A stretch of 64,000 bases of DNA from Sphingobium sp. C100 (GTDB lineage Bacteria; Pseudomonadota; Alphaproteobacteria; Sphingomonadales; Sphingomonadaceae), in assembly GCF_000508185.1 (NCBI RefSeq), contig NZ_AYOY01000154.1:33055-97054 (forward strand). Direction: 5' to 3'. A model generated the notes under the pieces. The model was given only the letters and a program-made list of their open reading frames with translations. It searched no databases and was not told where the DNA came from. Every line of letters starts with the position of its first letter. Position 1 is the stretch's first letter. Shown here one piece after another: positions 26,706 through 34,306 of the stretch. Position numbers and translations under genes: made by a program.

Positions 26706-27746
26706 ATGAAAAGCGGACAGGATGTCGTATTGGTTGCCGGCGGGGCGGGGTTCATCGGCTCCCATCTCTGCCGCGCGCTGCTCGAACGCGGCGCGGAAGT
26801 TATCTGCATCGACAATTTGCAGACGGCGCGAGACGCCAATTTGCGTACGCTGGAAGGCGAACGCGCCTTTACCTTCTTGCGAGCGGACATTGTCGATCCA
26901 TTGCCGGACGCCATCCTGCGTCGCAGAGACATCGGGCGTATCTACAATCTCGCTTGCGCTGCTTCGCCACCGCAATATCAGGTCGACCCGGAACATACGA
27001 TGCTGACGAACGTGGTTGGGACAGATCGTCTGCTGCGGTTGGCAGAGCAGACCGGGGCGCGTTTCCTCCTGACGTCCACGAGCGAGGTTTATGGTGACCC
27101 TGAAGCGCATCCGCAGCGGGAGGAATATCGCGGATGGGTGAACTGCACCGGTCCACGCGCCTGTTATGATGAAGGCAAGCGTGCGGCAGAGGCAATGGCA
27201 TTCGATTTTGCTCGCCTTGGTCGTGCCGATGTGCGGGTGGCTCGCCTCTTCAATACCTATGGGCCGAATATGCATCCCGATGATGGTCGAGTGGTTTCCA
27301 ATCTCCTCTGTCAGGCCCTGACCGGAGCGGATATCACGATCTTCGGCGACGGCTCCCAGACCCGCAGCTTCTGTTATGTGTCCGACATGGTTGATGGGTT
27401 GATCCGCTTGATGGAATCCGACATGCGGGATTTATTGCCAGTCAATCTGGGCAATCCGGAAGAATATACGATATTGCAGTTGGCGGAGCGGATCATCGCG
27501 GAAGTCGGCGCCGGTGGGCAGCTCGTCCATCAGCCTCTGCCTCAAGACGATCCCAGACGTCGGCGTCCCGACATCAGCCGGGCGCAGACCGTCCTGGGGT
27601 GGGAGCCACGCGTGCCGTTGGCGGAAGGACTGAAACACACCTGCCTCTATTTCGCACAGCAGATGAAGGATCTGCGTTCTTCGGCCGACCACAAGCGAAC
27701 ATCAGCGCTATTCCCGCACATCGCGCCGGCGCTGGCGGCGGAATGA
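26706..27746 (+). CDS. NAD-dependent epimerase / UDP-glucuronate decarboxylase-like enzyme
   Basis: Likely converts UDP-glucuronate to UDP-xylose. The 346-residue protein starts at ATG 26706 after GGAAAGGATGGA; the frame runs far upstream but that part overlaps the previous gene. GGAGFIGSHLC binds NAD, ACAASPPQYQVDP matches the family's ASPxxYxxxP, TSTSEVYGDPEAHPQ and GPRACYDEGKRAAEAM carry the catalytic serine, tyrosine and lysine and are strongly typical of UDP-xylose synthase, as is the RVARLFNTYGPNM segment. With a beta-xylosidase-like protein in the opposite arm, this supports a pentose in the cluster product. Confidence 0.88.
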   Translation: MKSGQDVVLVAGGAGFIGSHLCRALLERGAEVICIDNLQTARDANLRTLEGERAFTFLRADIVDPLPDAILRRRDIGRIYNLACAASPPQYQVDPEHTMLTNVVGTDRLLRLAEQTGARFLLTSTSEVYGDPEAHPQREEYRGWVNCTGPRACYDEGKRAAEAMAFDFARLGRADVRVARLFNTYGPNMHPDDGRVVSNLLCQALTGADITIFGDGSQTRSFCYVSDMVDGLIRLMESDMRDLLPVNLGNPEEYTILQLAERIIAEVGAGGQLVHQPLPQDDPRRRRPDISRAQTVLGWEPRVPLAEGLKHTCLYFAQQMKDLRSSADHKRTSALFPHIAPALAAE

Positions 27747-27788
27747 AGCTGTTGTGAAAATGCACCCTGTCGATACGGTATGATGCAA

Positions 27789-27812
27789 GGCGGTCGGCCA
27801 TGTGCGACCGCC
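27789..27812. terminator. Bidirectional stem-loop between convergent genes
   Basis: GGCGGTCG (27789-27796) pairs perfectly with CGACCGCC (27805-27812) around an 8-base loop. It sits between the end of the glycoconjugate arm and the end of the convergent Crp-family gene, four bases before the latter's stop. No T-run follows, as is common in GC-rich genomes. Confidence 0.55.
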
Positions 27813-27815
27813 GGG

Positions 27816-28562
27816 TCAGTGAGCTTGGCGCCAACTCTGGTTCATCTCAAGATAGCCGCCTTCAAATCCGCCAACCGCAGCAAGTGCATCCCAGTCCGGG
27901 ACTTGCACATCGCGCCCCTGAACGATGAGGAGATTGTCCTGCCGAAGCGCGCGCATGACCCGGTTCATATGGACCGGAGTCATGCCCAAAGCATCGGCCA
28001 GCTGCGACTGAATGGCCAGCACCTGAAATGAATGACGGCTGCCTAGACCGGCCTGCTCGATCCGCAGGCTAAGTTCACAGAAGAGATGCGCCGTGCGCTT
28101 CCGCGCGTCGCGCCGTCCGACATTGACCACCCATTGCGACAGGATGGATGCGTCGGCAACACAATCTCGCCAGAAGGCTTCGGCCACCGCGGGATAGGCC
28201 TGCACAAGATCCTTTAACTGTTGATGTGGCACCCTGATGATGGTCAGCCGGGCGGACAAGGCCTGGAGCGCCCATTCGACCTTGGGCAGCATTAACGAAT
28301 AGAGATCGCACATGTCGCCGGGGATATAAACCGCGGTGATCTGCCGCAGACCGTCGGGCAACTGGCCGAAGCGGGCTGCCATGCCTGACACCACCAGGCA
28401 GGAAAAATCCGTCAACTCCCCCGGTCTGACGATATCTTGATGAGGCGGAATTTCGGCTTCACGCCCCTCGAGCGCCAATATGGCTCCCTTTTCTTCCTCC
28501 GTCAGGCACGATCGCTGGCACAATTTGCGGACGAAAAGATCAAGTGCGGAATGGACGGACAT
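27816..28562 (-). CDS. Crp/Fnr-family transcriptional regulator (copy 1)
   Basis: A 248-residue regulator: cyclic-nucleotide-binding-like beta roll (residues about 20-130, with VSGMAARFGQLPDGLRQITAVYIPGDMCDL), long dimerisation helix, and C-terminal winged helix-turn-helix (QSQLADALGMTPVHMNRVMRAL). The FNR iron-sulfur cysteine pattern is not present. It shares the GRRDAR...AHLFCEL segment and HxNR recognition helix with two more regulators within 4 kb. It converges on the glycoconjugate cluster and is downstream of three very small genes. Confidence 0.9.
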   Translation of the reverse strand: MSVHSALDLFVRKLCQRSCLTEEEKGAILALEGREAEIPPHQDIVRPGELTDFSCLVVSGMAARFGQLPDGLRQITAVYIPGDMCDLYSLMLPKVEWALQALSARLTIIRVPHQQLKDLVQAYPAVAEAFWRDCVADASILSQWVVNVGRRDARKRTAHLFCELSLRIEQAGLGSRHSFQVLAIQSQLADALGMTPVHMNRVMRALRQDNLLIVQGRDVQVPDWDALAAVGGFEGGYLEMNQSWRQAH

Positions 28563-28631
28563 AGACGCGACTCCGGTGGCTCATCGCTACCGCGGGGCTA
28601 CATCGCTGCCAATCTTACTGACATAGCTGGG

Positions 28632-28877
28632 TCAGCGTTTGAAAAATACACATTCTCCAAAGCGAACGACCTTCAGAACGGTTCCGTCTCGATCGGCGAT
28701 TTCCAGTCGATCATTTAAATCTACGGGCAGACCGTGTCGGATATGCTCCGCGATGATATCGCGGGCGTTGCGGACCGCTTCTTTCTCTGCGGCGGCCAAG
28801 TTCACGAAATCCCGTCCTTCTTCGTCCCAGACATCCGCATCGTTGAAGAGGTTCAGATGATAGAGGGTCATCGCCAT
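28632..28877 (-). CDS. DUF6894-family small protein
   Basis: An 81-residue protein with the pattern LYHLNLFNDADVWDEEGRDF and NLAAAEKEAVRNARDII that I recognise as DUF6894, common in sphingomonads and rhizobia and of unknown function. The C-terminal part (RLEIADRDGTVLKVVRFGE) completes the small alpha/beta domain. It lies in a row of small genes transcribed leftward ahead of the Crp-family gene. Such proteins are often linked to stress or plant-associated life, but nothing here proves a role. Confidence 0.75.
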   Translation of the reverse strand: MAMTLYHLNLFNDADVWDEEGRDFVNLAAAEKEAVRNARDIIAEHIRHGLPVDLNDRLEIADRDGTVLKVVRFGECVFFKR

Positions 28878-28906
28878 CCCGATTTGAACAGGCGTGGAAG
28901 CGCTGA

Positions 28907-29119
28907 TCAGCGCGCTGAATCGCGGTGCCGTTCCAGATAGGCAGCCACAGCGCCGATATTATGTCCGACCTGCTCGATCGCACGCTCCAGTTCCTGCCGG
29001 CACGTGCCAAGGCGCTGGGTCCAATATTGCGCATCCCATGCGCGATCACAGCGCACATATTTCAGGTCGGCCGGTATCGGTGGACTTGCTTCCTGCGGCC
29101 GAGGGGTGACTTCTTGCAT
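28907..29119 (-). CDS. DUF3606-like small protein
   Basis: Seventy residues. The core RAWDAQYWTQRLGTCRQELERAI... up to VAAYLERH matches the DUF3606 pattern of a WT-x-LG-x3-EL helix followed by VG...AV..YL. A GGGGAG ribosome-binding site eight bases upstream favours the ATG at 29119 over a TTG seven codons earlier. Its function is unknown. It is spaced five bases after the tiny gene at 29124-29255 and 29 bases before the DUF6894 gene. Confidence 0.7.
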   Translation of the reverse strand: MQEVTPRPQEASPPIPADLKYVRCDRAWDAQYWTQRLGTCRQELERAIEQVGHNIGAVAAYLERHRDSAR

Positions 29120-29123
29120 GGTA

Positions 29124-29255
29124 TCAACTCCCCGGTTCAACGTTCACCGGAGGGGCCAGAGGGTTGGTGTCCTCTCCAGAGGTGTCGCGCTTATCCTGGT
29201 TCTTCGATGCCGGCTCGTGCTGGTCCGCCCCCTGCTTTTCGTCAGCGTCTTTCAT
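29124..29255 (-). CDS. Tiny disordered acidic/hydrophilic protein (43 residues)
   Basis: A 43-residue open frame with an excellent AGGAG six bases before ATG. It is almost purely hydrophilic (Lys, Asp, Glu, Gln, then Pro-rich NPLAPPVNVEPGS), so it is probably intrinsically disordered. Its composition resembles the 60-residue protein at 37490. On the minus strand upstream is a GGAAC-N16-CGCT sequence, close to an EcfG promoter. The strong ribosome-binding site and the spacing to the DUF3606 gene make it likely to be real. Confidence 0.55.
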   Translation of the reverse strand: MKDADEKQGADQHEPASKNQDKRDTSGEDTNPLAPPVNVEPGS

Positions 29256-29277
29256 GCGGGTTCTCCTATGAAAGATC

Positions 29278-29302
29278 AGCGTGTTGGCGCCTGGGAAGTT
29301 CC
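29278..29302 (-). promoter_or_regulatory. Weak EcfG-like promoter ahead of the small-protein operon
   Basis: Minus strand GGAAC (29298-29302), 16 bases, CGCT (29278-29281). One mismatch to the -10 CGTT. It would drive the small genes at 29255-28632 and perhaps the Crp-family gene. Confidence 0.35.
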
Positions 29303-29502
29303 GGGGCGACATAACCTGCGTAAGCCAAATATGCGTTTTCGGGCGGCGGTGCCTTGCTCAAAGGATGGAACTTCTCGTCTGGCATTGTTTTGCCACAAAA
29401 GATGCGTCGGACATCCGGAAAATTCCTCATTTAGAACATATGTGAATCCGCTCTGATGCATTTTGGCTATTTTGATGTCGGGGGGCTTCCCAGGGGATGC
29501 CC

Positions 29503-30138
29503 ATGTTGAACCAGATAGCAGCGAGTGAAGATCTCGTCTTCTTTCGACCGCATCAGTTTCTGACGCGGGAGAACGAGCGCCCGGACGCCTTGTTCGATAT
29601 CGTAGAAGGATGGGCGTGTCGCCATCGGCTTCTGTCGGACGGGCGCCGACAGATCACAGCCCTTTATCTGCCCGGCGATCTGTGCGACCCGCTTTGGTCG
29701 CTGACATCGACTTGCAACGAGCCTGTCGTCGCTCTCACCAATATTCGGGCGACCCGAAGGACGTTGAATGTGGCTGATGGATATATCCTGGACCGGCAGA
29801 AGGGCTTCTCGACGCGTCTGGCGGAAAGTGTCGAGCGGCAGTCCAATTGGCTGGTAAGCCTGGGGCGCAAGACGGCGGTCGAACGGTTGGCCCACCTATT
29901 GCTGGAACTGTTTGAGCGGATGCGGCGGGCGGGCCTGGCCTATGGCCAACAATGTGCGCTTCCCTTGACGCAGATGGATATTGCGGACGCGACCGGGCTG
30001 ACGGCAGTCCATGTGAACCGGACCCTCCAGTCCATGCGGTCCAAAGGCGTGCTGGAATTGCATTCCAAATGGCTTCGCATCCCGGATCTTGGCGCGCTGC
30101 GTGATCTCGCCGCGCTGGGGCCGAATGATGCCGTCTGA
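29503..30138 (+). CDS. Crp/Fnr-family transcriptional regulator (copy 2)
   Basis: About 211 residues, shorter than the other two copies because the N-terminal helix is missing. Sensory beta roll with VEGWACRHRLLSDGRRQITALYLPGDLCDP, dimerisation segment SLGRKTAVERLAHLLLEL, and helix-turn-helix QMDIADATGLTAVHVNRTLQ. I prefer ATG 29503, six bases after AGGGG, to the ATG at 29497 that overlaps the ribosome-binding site. No effector can be predicted. It starts about 250 bases from the divergent small-gene operon. Confidence 0.88.
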   Translation: MLNQIAASEDLVFFRPHQFLTRENERPDALFDIVEGWACRHRLLSDGRRQITALYLPGDLCDPLWSLTSTCNEPVVALTNIRATRRTLNVADGYILDRQKGFSTRLAESVERQSNWLVSLGRKTAVERLAHLLLELFERMRRAGLAYGQQCALPLTQMDIADATGLTAVHVNRTLQSMRSKGVLELHSKWLRIPDLGALRDLAALGPNDAV

Positions 30139-30257
30139 GCCTGGATGTAAATATTACCAGTGAGTTAGCTTATGTTAGCGTCGGGACGCTGCGGCTTGGA
30201 GCAAGGTGCACCGCTTCCTGTTGTGAGGGATGAACATCCCCAAAACAGGAGCATCAG

Positions 30258-30533
30258 ATGAGCAGCGCGACCAAGACGACAGATCATGACATCATCAGGG
30301 AATGGGCGGAACAACGGGGCGGAAGACCAGCGGTCATTCGGACGGGAGACGGGAGCGGCGGCGTGCTGCGCCTGGATTTCGGAGAAAAAGAAGACGCGCT
30401 GGAGGAGATCGGCTGGGAGGAGTTTTTCTCGATATTCGACGAGGCCGATATTGCTTTTCTCCATCAGGAGGAAACCGACAACGGTGCACTTAGCCGCTTC
30501 TTCAAGTTCATCCGCCAGGACGAGGAAGGATGA
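30258..30533 (+). CDS. Conserved small acidic protein of unknown function
   Basis: A 91-residue acidic protein with a conserved-looking core: [19 protein letters not shown], then [10 protein letters not shown], then [20 protein letters not shown] and a [11 protein letters not shown] tail. I recall homologues in many bacteria, some mislabelled as glucan branching enzymes; no such domain is visible. An ACAGGAG ribosome-binding site precedes the ATG. It lies between two Crp-family genes, 45 bases before the next one, and is probably co-transcribed with it. Confidence 0.75.
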   Translation: MSSATKTTDHDIIREWAEQRGGRPAVIRTGDGSGGVLRLDFGEKEDALEEIGWEEFFSIFDEADIAFLHQEETDNGALSRFFKFIRQDEEG

Positions 30534-30578
30534 TCCCGCCGCATCGAAATTGTTGCACTGGCACGCGTTCGCGCGCGC

Positions 30579-31331
30579 ATGACATCGCCGGATCAAGCGC
30601 TGGCGCCGCTGGCCGCGCGGCTGGGTAGATGTGTGCAATTGTCGGCAGAAGACCGGAAGGCGATATTGGAATTGCCGCATCAGGAGCGCCTGATCGAGCC
30701 AGGGCATTATATTTTGAAAGAAGGCGATATGGCGCCGGGTTGGCATGTCCAGCTCGCGGGTGTGGCGCATCGTCATCGCATCTCTGCCGATGGGATGCGA
30801 CATATCGTGGGAATTCACGGCCATGGAGATTTTCTCAATCTGCCGATGCCTCCCCCCACCATATCGGAAGATTTCATTCAGGCGCTTACACCTGTTCGGG
30901 TCGCGGCCGTGCCGATGGACAGCATTATGGCACTCAGCCACACGAGAATGACCATATTCAAAGCGATTTGTGGTGAGATCGCCGCCGACATGTCGATCAA
31001 TCGCGCCTGGATTTCCAATGTCGGGCGTCGCGATGCGCGCGCCCGCATCGCCTATCTCCTGTGTGAGCTGGTGACGCGCAGCAAACCCGGCGGTGGCGTT
31101 GACGGGTGCAGCATCACATTACCGATGTCGCAAGTGGAAATGGCAGATGCTACCGGCATCACCACCGTTCACGTCAACCGGACCCTGCGGGCGATGGAAG
31201 AGCAAGACATTATTCGCCGTCAGCGCCGGGAGATAATCGTGCCTGACTGGCGAGTCTTGACGCAGATCGCCGAGTTCCGGTCGGCTCCCTGGGCCAGACG
31301 ACTGGCCAACGATCGCCCGAAAGATAGCTAG
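30579..31331 (+). CDS. Crp/Fnr-family transcriptional regulator (copy 3)
   Basis: A 250-residue regulator with beta-roll sensory domain (AGVAHRHRISADGMRHIVGIHGHGD), SNVGRRDARARIAYLLCEL in the dimerisation helix and MSQVEMADATGITTVHVNRTL as helix-turn-helix. It resembles copies 1 and 2 across the full length. The FNR cysteines are absent. Its stop overlaps the stop of the convergent NAD synthetase gene by four bases. Confidence 0.9.
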   Translation: MTSPDQALAPLAARLGRCVQLSAEDRKAILELPHQERLIEPGHYILKEGDMAPGWHVQLAGVAHRHRISADGMRHIVGIHGHGDFLNLPMPPPTISEDFIQALTPVRVAAVPMDSIMALSHTRMTIFKAICGEIAADMSINRAWISNVGRRDARARIAYLLCELVTRSKPGGGVDGCSITLPMSQVEMADATGITTVHVNRTLRAMEEQDIIRRQRREIIVPDWRVLTQIAEFRSAPWARRLANDRPKDS

Positions 31332-33400
31332 CTACCTCGCTCCGGCGCAGAGCCGAGGGCCGCTGCAAGTTCTTCCAGCCATAGCTGTGCGGATCCATCG
31401 GAAGGGGCGCGCCAGTCGCCCCGCGGAGACAAGGCGCCAGCTGCGGAAATTTTAGGTCCATTCGGCAGAGCAGAGCGTTTAAACTGGCTCATTGCAAAGA
31501 AGCGATGGAGAAAATTGTCCAGCCATCGGCGGATTGTCGGCAATTCATAGCTCAGCCTGGCAGGTTCGGGATAGGCGGGTGGCCACGTCCCATTCTTCGC
31601 GTCTCGCCAGGCGTGCCAGGCCAGAAAAGCCACTTTGGAAGGTGGCAGCCCCTGACGCACGATATGGTGCAGGAAGAAATCATTGAGCGCATAAGGACCG
31701 ATCCGGTCCTCTGTGCTTTGCAGCGCGCCCTCGGCATCGGCCGGCACAAGTTCGGGGGAAATTTCCGTGCCAAGGATGGAATGCAGCACCTGCTTGGTGG
31801 TATCATCGAATTGGTCGGTAGCGATGCACCACCGGATCAGAAACTGGATCAGTGTCTTGGGCACGCCGCTGTTGACGGCATAGTGGCTCATCTGGTCGCC
31901 TACGCCGTAGGTGCACCAACCCAAGGCGAGTTCGCTGAGGTCTCCCGTCCCGACGACAAAGCCGCCGTGCCTGTTCGCGAGGCGAAACAGATAATCGGTC
32001 CGCATTCCAGCCTGCACATTTTCAAAGGTGATATCATAGACTGGCTCGCCCTGCGCAAAGGGGTGCTGCATATCGTCCAGCATTTGTCGTGCGGCAGGGC
32101 GGATGTCGATTTCCTCGGCTGTTACATTCAGCGCCCGCATCAGCGCCCATGCATTGCCCTTCGTACGCGCCCCAGTTGCAAAGCCGGGCATCGTATATCC
32201 CAGGATCGCCGAGCGCGGCAGGCCAAGCCGGTCGCACGCCTTTGCAGCGACGATCAGCGCATGGGTTGAATCCAGGCCGCCCGACACCCCGATCACCATA
32301 TGACGACCTGCGGTCGCGCGAAACCGCGTGACCAGCCCCTCCACCTGGATGTTGAACGCTTCATAACAATCGGCGTTTAGCTGCGACGGATCAGCCGGCA
32401 CGAAGGGGAAGCGCCTTACCATGCGGCGTAAGCCGTAGTCTTCCTGATGCGGTTTGAATGGGAAGGGAACACGCCGGAACGATCGCTCCGGATGGTCGGC
32501 AGCCACGGCGGCATCGTTGAATGTGCCGTTGCGCATTCGCTCCAGCCGTATTCGCTGGAGATCGACATCGGCATATAGCAATTCCGATGTATCGTCGAAG
32601 CGCGGTGACTCCGCGATCAGGTCACCCAGTTCATGCACCATCGCCTGGCCGTCCCAGGCCAGATCGGTCGTGCTTTCGCCCGGCCCGGCCGCGGAATAGG
32701 CATAGGCCGCCAGGCACCGCGCTGATTGCGACGCCGAAAGGAGATGCCTGTCCCGCGCCTTCCCGATCGTGATGTTGGACGCGGACAAGTTGCACAGGAT
32801 CAAAGCCCCGGCCAAGGCGCCAGTGGTGGACGGCGGCAGCGGCGCCCAATAGTCCTCGCAGATCTCCACATGAAAAATGAAGTCGCGATGTCCATCTGCC
32901 GCGAACAACAGATCAACGCCAAAGGGCACGGTCCAGCCGGCAACCTCAATCTCCAGCCCGGTCATGCCCACGCCTGGTGCGAACCAGCGCTTTTCGTAAT
33001 ATTCCCGGTAATTGGGGAGAAAACTCTTGGGGACGACGCCCAGCAGGCGACCTCTGGCGATAGCAAGCGCACAATTATAAACCCGGCCGCCACGCCTTAT
33101 GGGCGCGCCAATCAGGATCGGCGGAAGATCCTTGCTGGCCTTCACGATCCCCGCAAGCTCCTGTTCCACCCGATCAAGCAGCGCCTCCTGGAGGTGCAGA
33201 TCATCTATAGCATAAGAAGACAGGCTGAGTTCCGGGAACAGCACAAGGTCTGCGCCCTGGTCGCTCGCGGCTTTTGCCAGGCTGAGGATCGTGCCTGCAT
33301 TGGCGGCGACGTCACCGACGCTGCCCTTTGGCGTTGCCGCTGCGATCCGCACCAGGCCATGCGTATGAAATGACCAGAATCTGTCAGCCTTCGCGGTCAA
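31328..33400 (-). CDS. nadE: Glutamine-dependent NAD(+) synthetase
   Basis: Makes NAD from deamido-NAD, ATP and glutamine. At 690 residues it has the two expected domains: an N-terminal nitrilase-fold amidase (catalytic Glu in FPELSLSSYA, Lys after VVPKSFLPNYREYYEKR, Cys in HVEICEDYW) and a C-terminal synthetase domain with the PP-loop VSGGLDSTHAL and the GTGDLSELALGW segment. The start is TTG at 33400, because an in-frame stop lies four codons upstream, GAGGA sits six bases ahead, and the family N-terminus (FWSFHTHGLVRIAAATP) begins at once. It overlaps the CinA-like gene by 17 bases. Confidence 0.95.
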   Translation of the reverse strand: MTAKADRFWSFHTHGLVRIAAATPKGSVGDVAANAGTILSLAKAASDQGADLVLFPELSLSSYAIDDLHLQEALLDRVEQELAGIVKASKDLPPILIGAPIRRGGRVYNCALAIARGRLLGVVPKSFLPNYREYYEKRWFAPGVGMTGLEIEVAGWTVPFGVDLLFAADGHRDFIFHVEICEDYWAPLPPSTTGALAGALILCNLSASNITIGKARDRHLLSASQSARCLAAYAYSAAGPGESTTDLAWDGQAMVHELGDLIAESPRFDDTSELLYADVDLQRIRLERMRNGTFNDAAVAADHPERSFRRVPFPFKPHQEDYGLRRMVRRFPFVPADPSQLNADCYEAFNIQVEGLVTRFRATAGRHMVIGVSGGLDSTHALIVAAKACDRLGLPRSAILGYTMPGFATGARTKGNAWALMRALNVTAEEIDIRPAARQMLDDMQHPFAQGEPVYDITFENVQAGMRTDYLFRLANRHGGFVVGTGDLSELALGWCTYGVGDQMSHYAVNSGVPKTLIQFLIRWCIATDQFDDTTKQVLHSILGTEISPELVPADAEGALQSTEDRIGPYALNDFFLHHIVRQGLPPSKVAFLAWHAWRDAKNGTWPPAYPEPARLSYELPTIRRWLDNFLHRFFAMSQFKRSALPNGPKISAAGALSPRGDWRAPSDGSAQLWLEELAAALGSAPERGS

Positions 33401-33932
33401 TGGCGTTCCTCATCATCTCCAGCGCAACTCGCAAGGACTTTATCCGTACCGGTCCCCGGCCTACGCTGCCGAAATGCATCTCGCGATGGACTGGGGTTTC
33501 TCCACGCTGCATGCAGGCGAAATGCACCAGACCGTCCTCTTCTCCGTCAGGTGCGGCGCCCGCATAGCCGGTAATGGCAAGAGCGATATCGGCGCCCGAA
33601 TATTCCAACGCTCCCCGTGCCATAGCTTTCGCGACCTCCTCGCTGACCGCTCCGCATTGGTCGATCTGGTCGCGGCGTAAGCCCAGCATCGCGCATTTTG
33701 CATCCTCGCTATAGGCAATGAAGCCGCGATCGAAGGCGTGGCTTGCGCCCTCCACATCGGTAAGCAGGGACGCTATCAATCCCCCGGTGCAGCTTTCCGC
33801 CGTTGCGATTTTCAGACCGGAGGCACAACAGGCCTCCAGCAGCGAAGCTGCTGCTTTTTCCACGTCGCTTGGCAAAACTGGAGAGAGGGTTTCCGCATCA
33901 CCATCGTCATGAAGCATTGGATCGTCACGCAT
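33384..33932 (-). CDS. pncC: CinA-type nicotinamide-nucleotide amidohydrolase
   Basis: A 182-residue stand-alone CinA C-terminal domain, which hydrolyses NMN to nicotinate mononucleotide so that it can re-enter NAD synthesis. Signatures: TAESCTGGLIASLLTDVEGAS, GFIAYSEDAK, GAVSEEVAKAMARGAL, and AITGYAGAAPDG. It is coupled to the NAD synthetase gene, which makes the last step of the same pathway. The ATG at 33932 overlaps the stop of a 41-residue leader frame (ATGCGTGA), supporting this start over an open frame reaching 34022. Confidence 0.88.
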   Translation of the reverse strand: MRDDPMLHDDGDAETLSPVLPSDVEKAAASLLEACCASGLKIATAESCTGGLIASLLTDVEGASHAFDRGFIAYSEDAKCAMLGLRRDQIDQCGAVSEEVAKAMARGALEYSGADIALAITGYAGAAPDGEEDGLVHFACMQRGETPVHREMHFGSVGRGPVRIKSLRVALEMMRNAIDREG

Positions 33933-34050
33933 TCTTGACAGGCTCCATCGCGCCGCGAGCAGCAGGGGTACTGACATGAACGTCGGGATTGCCTTCTCCG
34001 GCGGCGACGCTGCTGACTGCACCGGCTGGCGCTTCTCGGAAATGAATCAT
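33925..34050 (-). CDS. Short ORF translationally coupled to pncC
   Basis: Forty-one codons from ATG 34050, preceded by a near-perfect AAGGAGGC ribosome-binding site, ending in TGA at 33925-33927 and overlapping the pncC ATG by eight bases. The peptide begins MIHFREAPAG and is rich in Ala, Gly, Val and Pro, with no recognised domain. The strong ribosome-binding site combined with the overlap suggests a translated leader that couples ribosomes into pncC, or a small stress protein like those at 29124 and 37490. It could also regulate NAD salvage by attenuation; no repeated codon run supports that. Confidence 0.5.
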   Translation of the reverse strand: MIHFREAPAGAVSSVAAGEGNPDVHVSTPAARGAMEPVKNA

Positions 34051-34306
34051 GACTGCCTCCTTTCATCTGTCATCAGGCCGCAAAATTCACCCGACCATAG
34101 CAAAAATAGGGAAAGGGCCGTGCCAATTCTGCTCATGCTTGCTGGCAAGTAACCGCTTTATGGCCGTCAATGTCTGTCACGCAGCCATCAAATTTGACTG
34201 ACCCAAGTTAGCGGCCGGACGCATTTTCGCGACATGGCCTCCGCCGGGGGAACAGCCTGCGATCCAACCGGTTGGCAAAGGCGAGTTGTAGCAAGGAGCC
34301 AATGCG
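34051..34306. promoter_or_regulatory. Divergent promoter region between pncC operon and SRPBCC operon
   Basis: No gene is evident in these 256 bases. The left part serves the NAD operon on the minus strand (ribosome-binding site at its edge). The right part contains an EcfG-like promoter at 34249-34273 and a GCAAGGAG ribosome-binding site before 34307. Confidence 0.5.
34249..34273 (+). promoter_or_regulatory. EcfG-like promoter ahead of the SRPBCC-dehydrogenase operon
   Basis: GGAAC (34249-34253), 16 bases, GGTT (34270-34273): a full -35 match and one mismatch in the -10 CGTT. The start codon at 34307 is 33 bases downstream. The operon's content (SDR, DUF4142, small disordered protein) suits general stress control. 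Confidence 0.5.

Noticed and set aside
14286..27746. Mycothiol-type pathway (inositol phosphate plus GT4 transferase)
   Set aside because: MshB, MshC and MshD-like enzymes are absent and the organism is not an actinobacterium; only the first logic step is similar.
29367..29389. EcfG-like promoter before the second Crp-family gene
   Set aside because: GGAAC is followed by TGTT after only 14 bases, too short for the expected 16-17 base spacer.
30258..30533. 1,4-alpha-glucan branching enzyme label for the 91-residue protein
   Set aside because: It has no glycoside hydrolase or carbohydrate-binding motif and is far too short; the label would be a propagated error.
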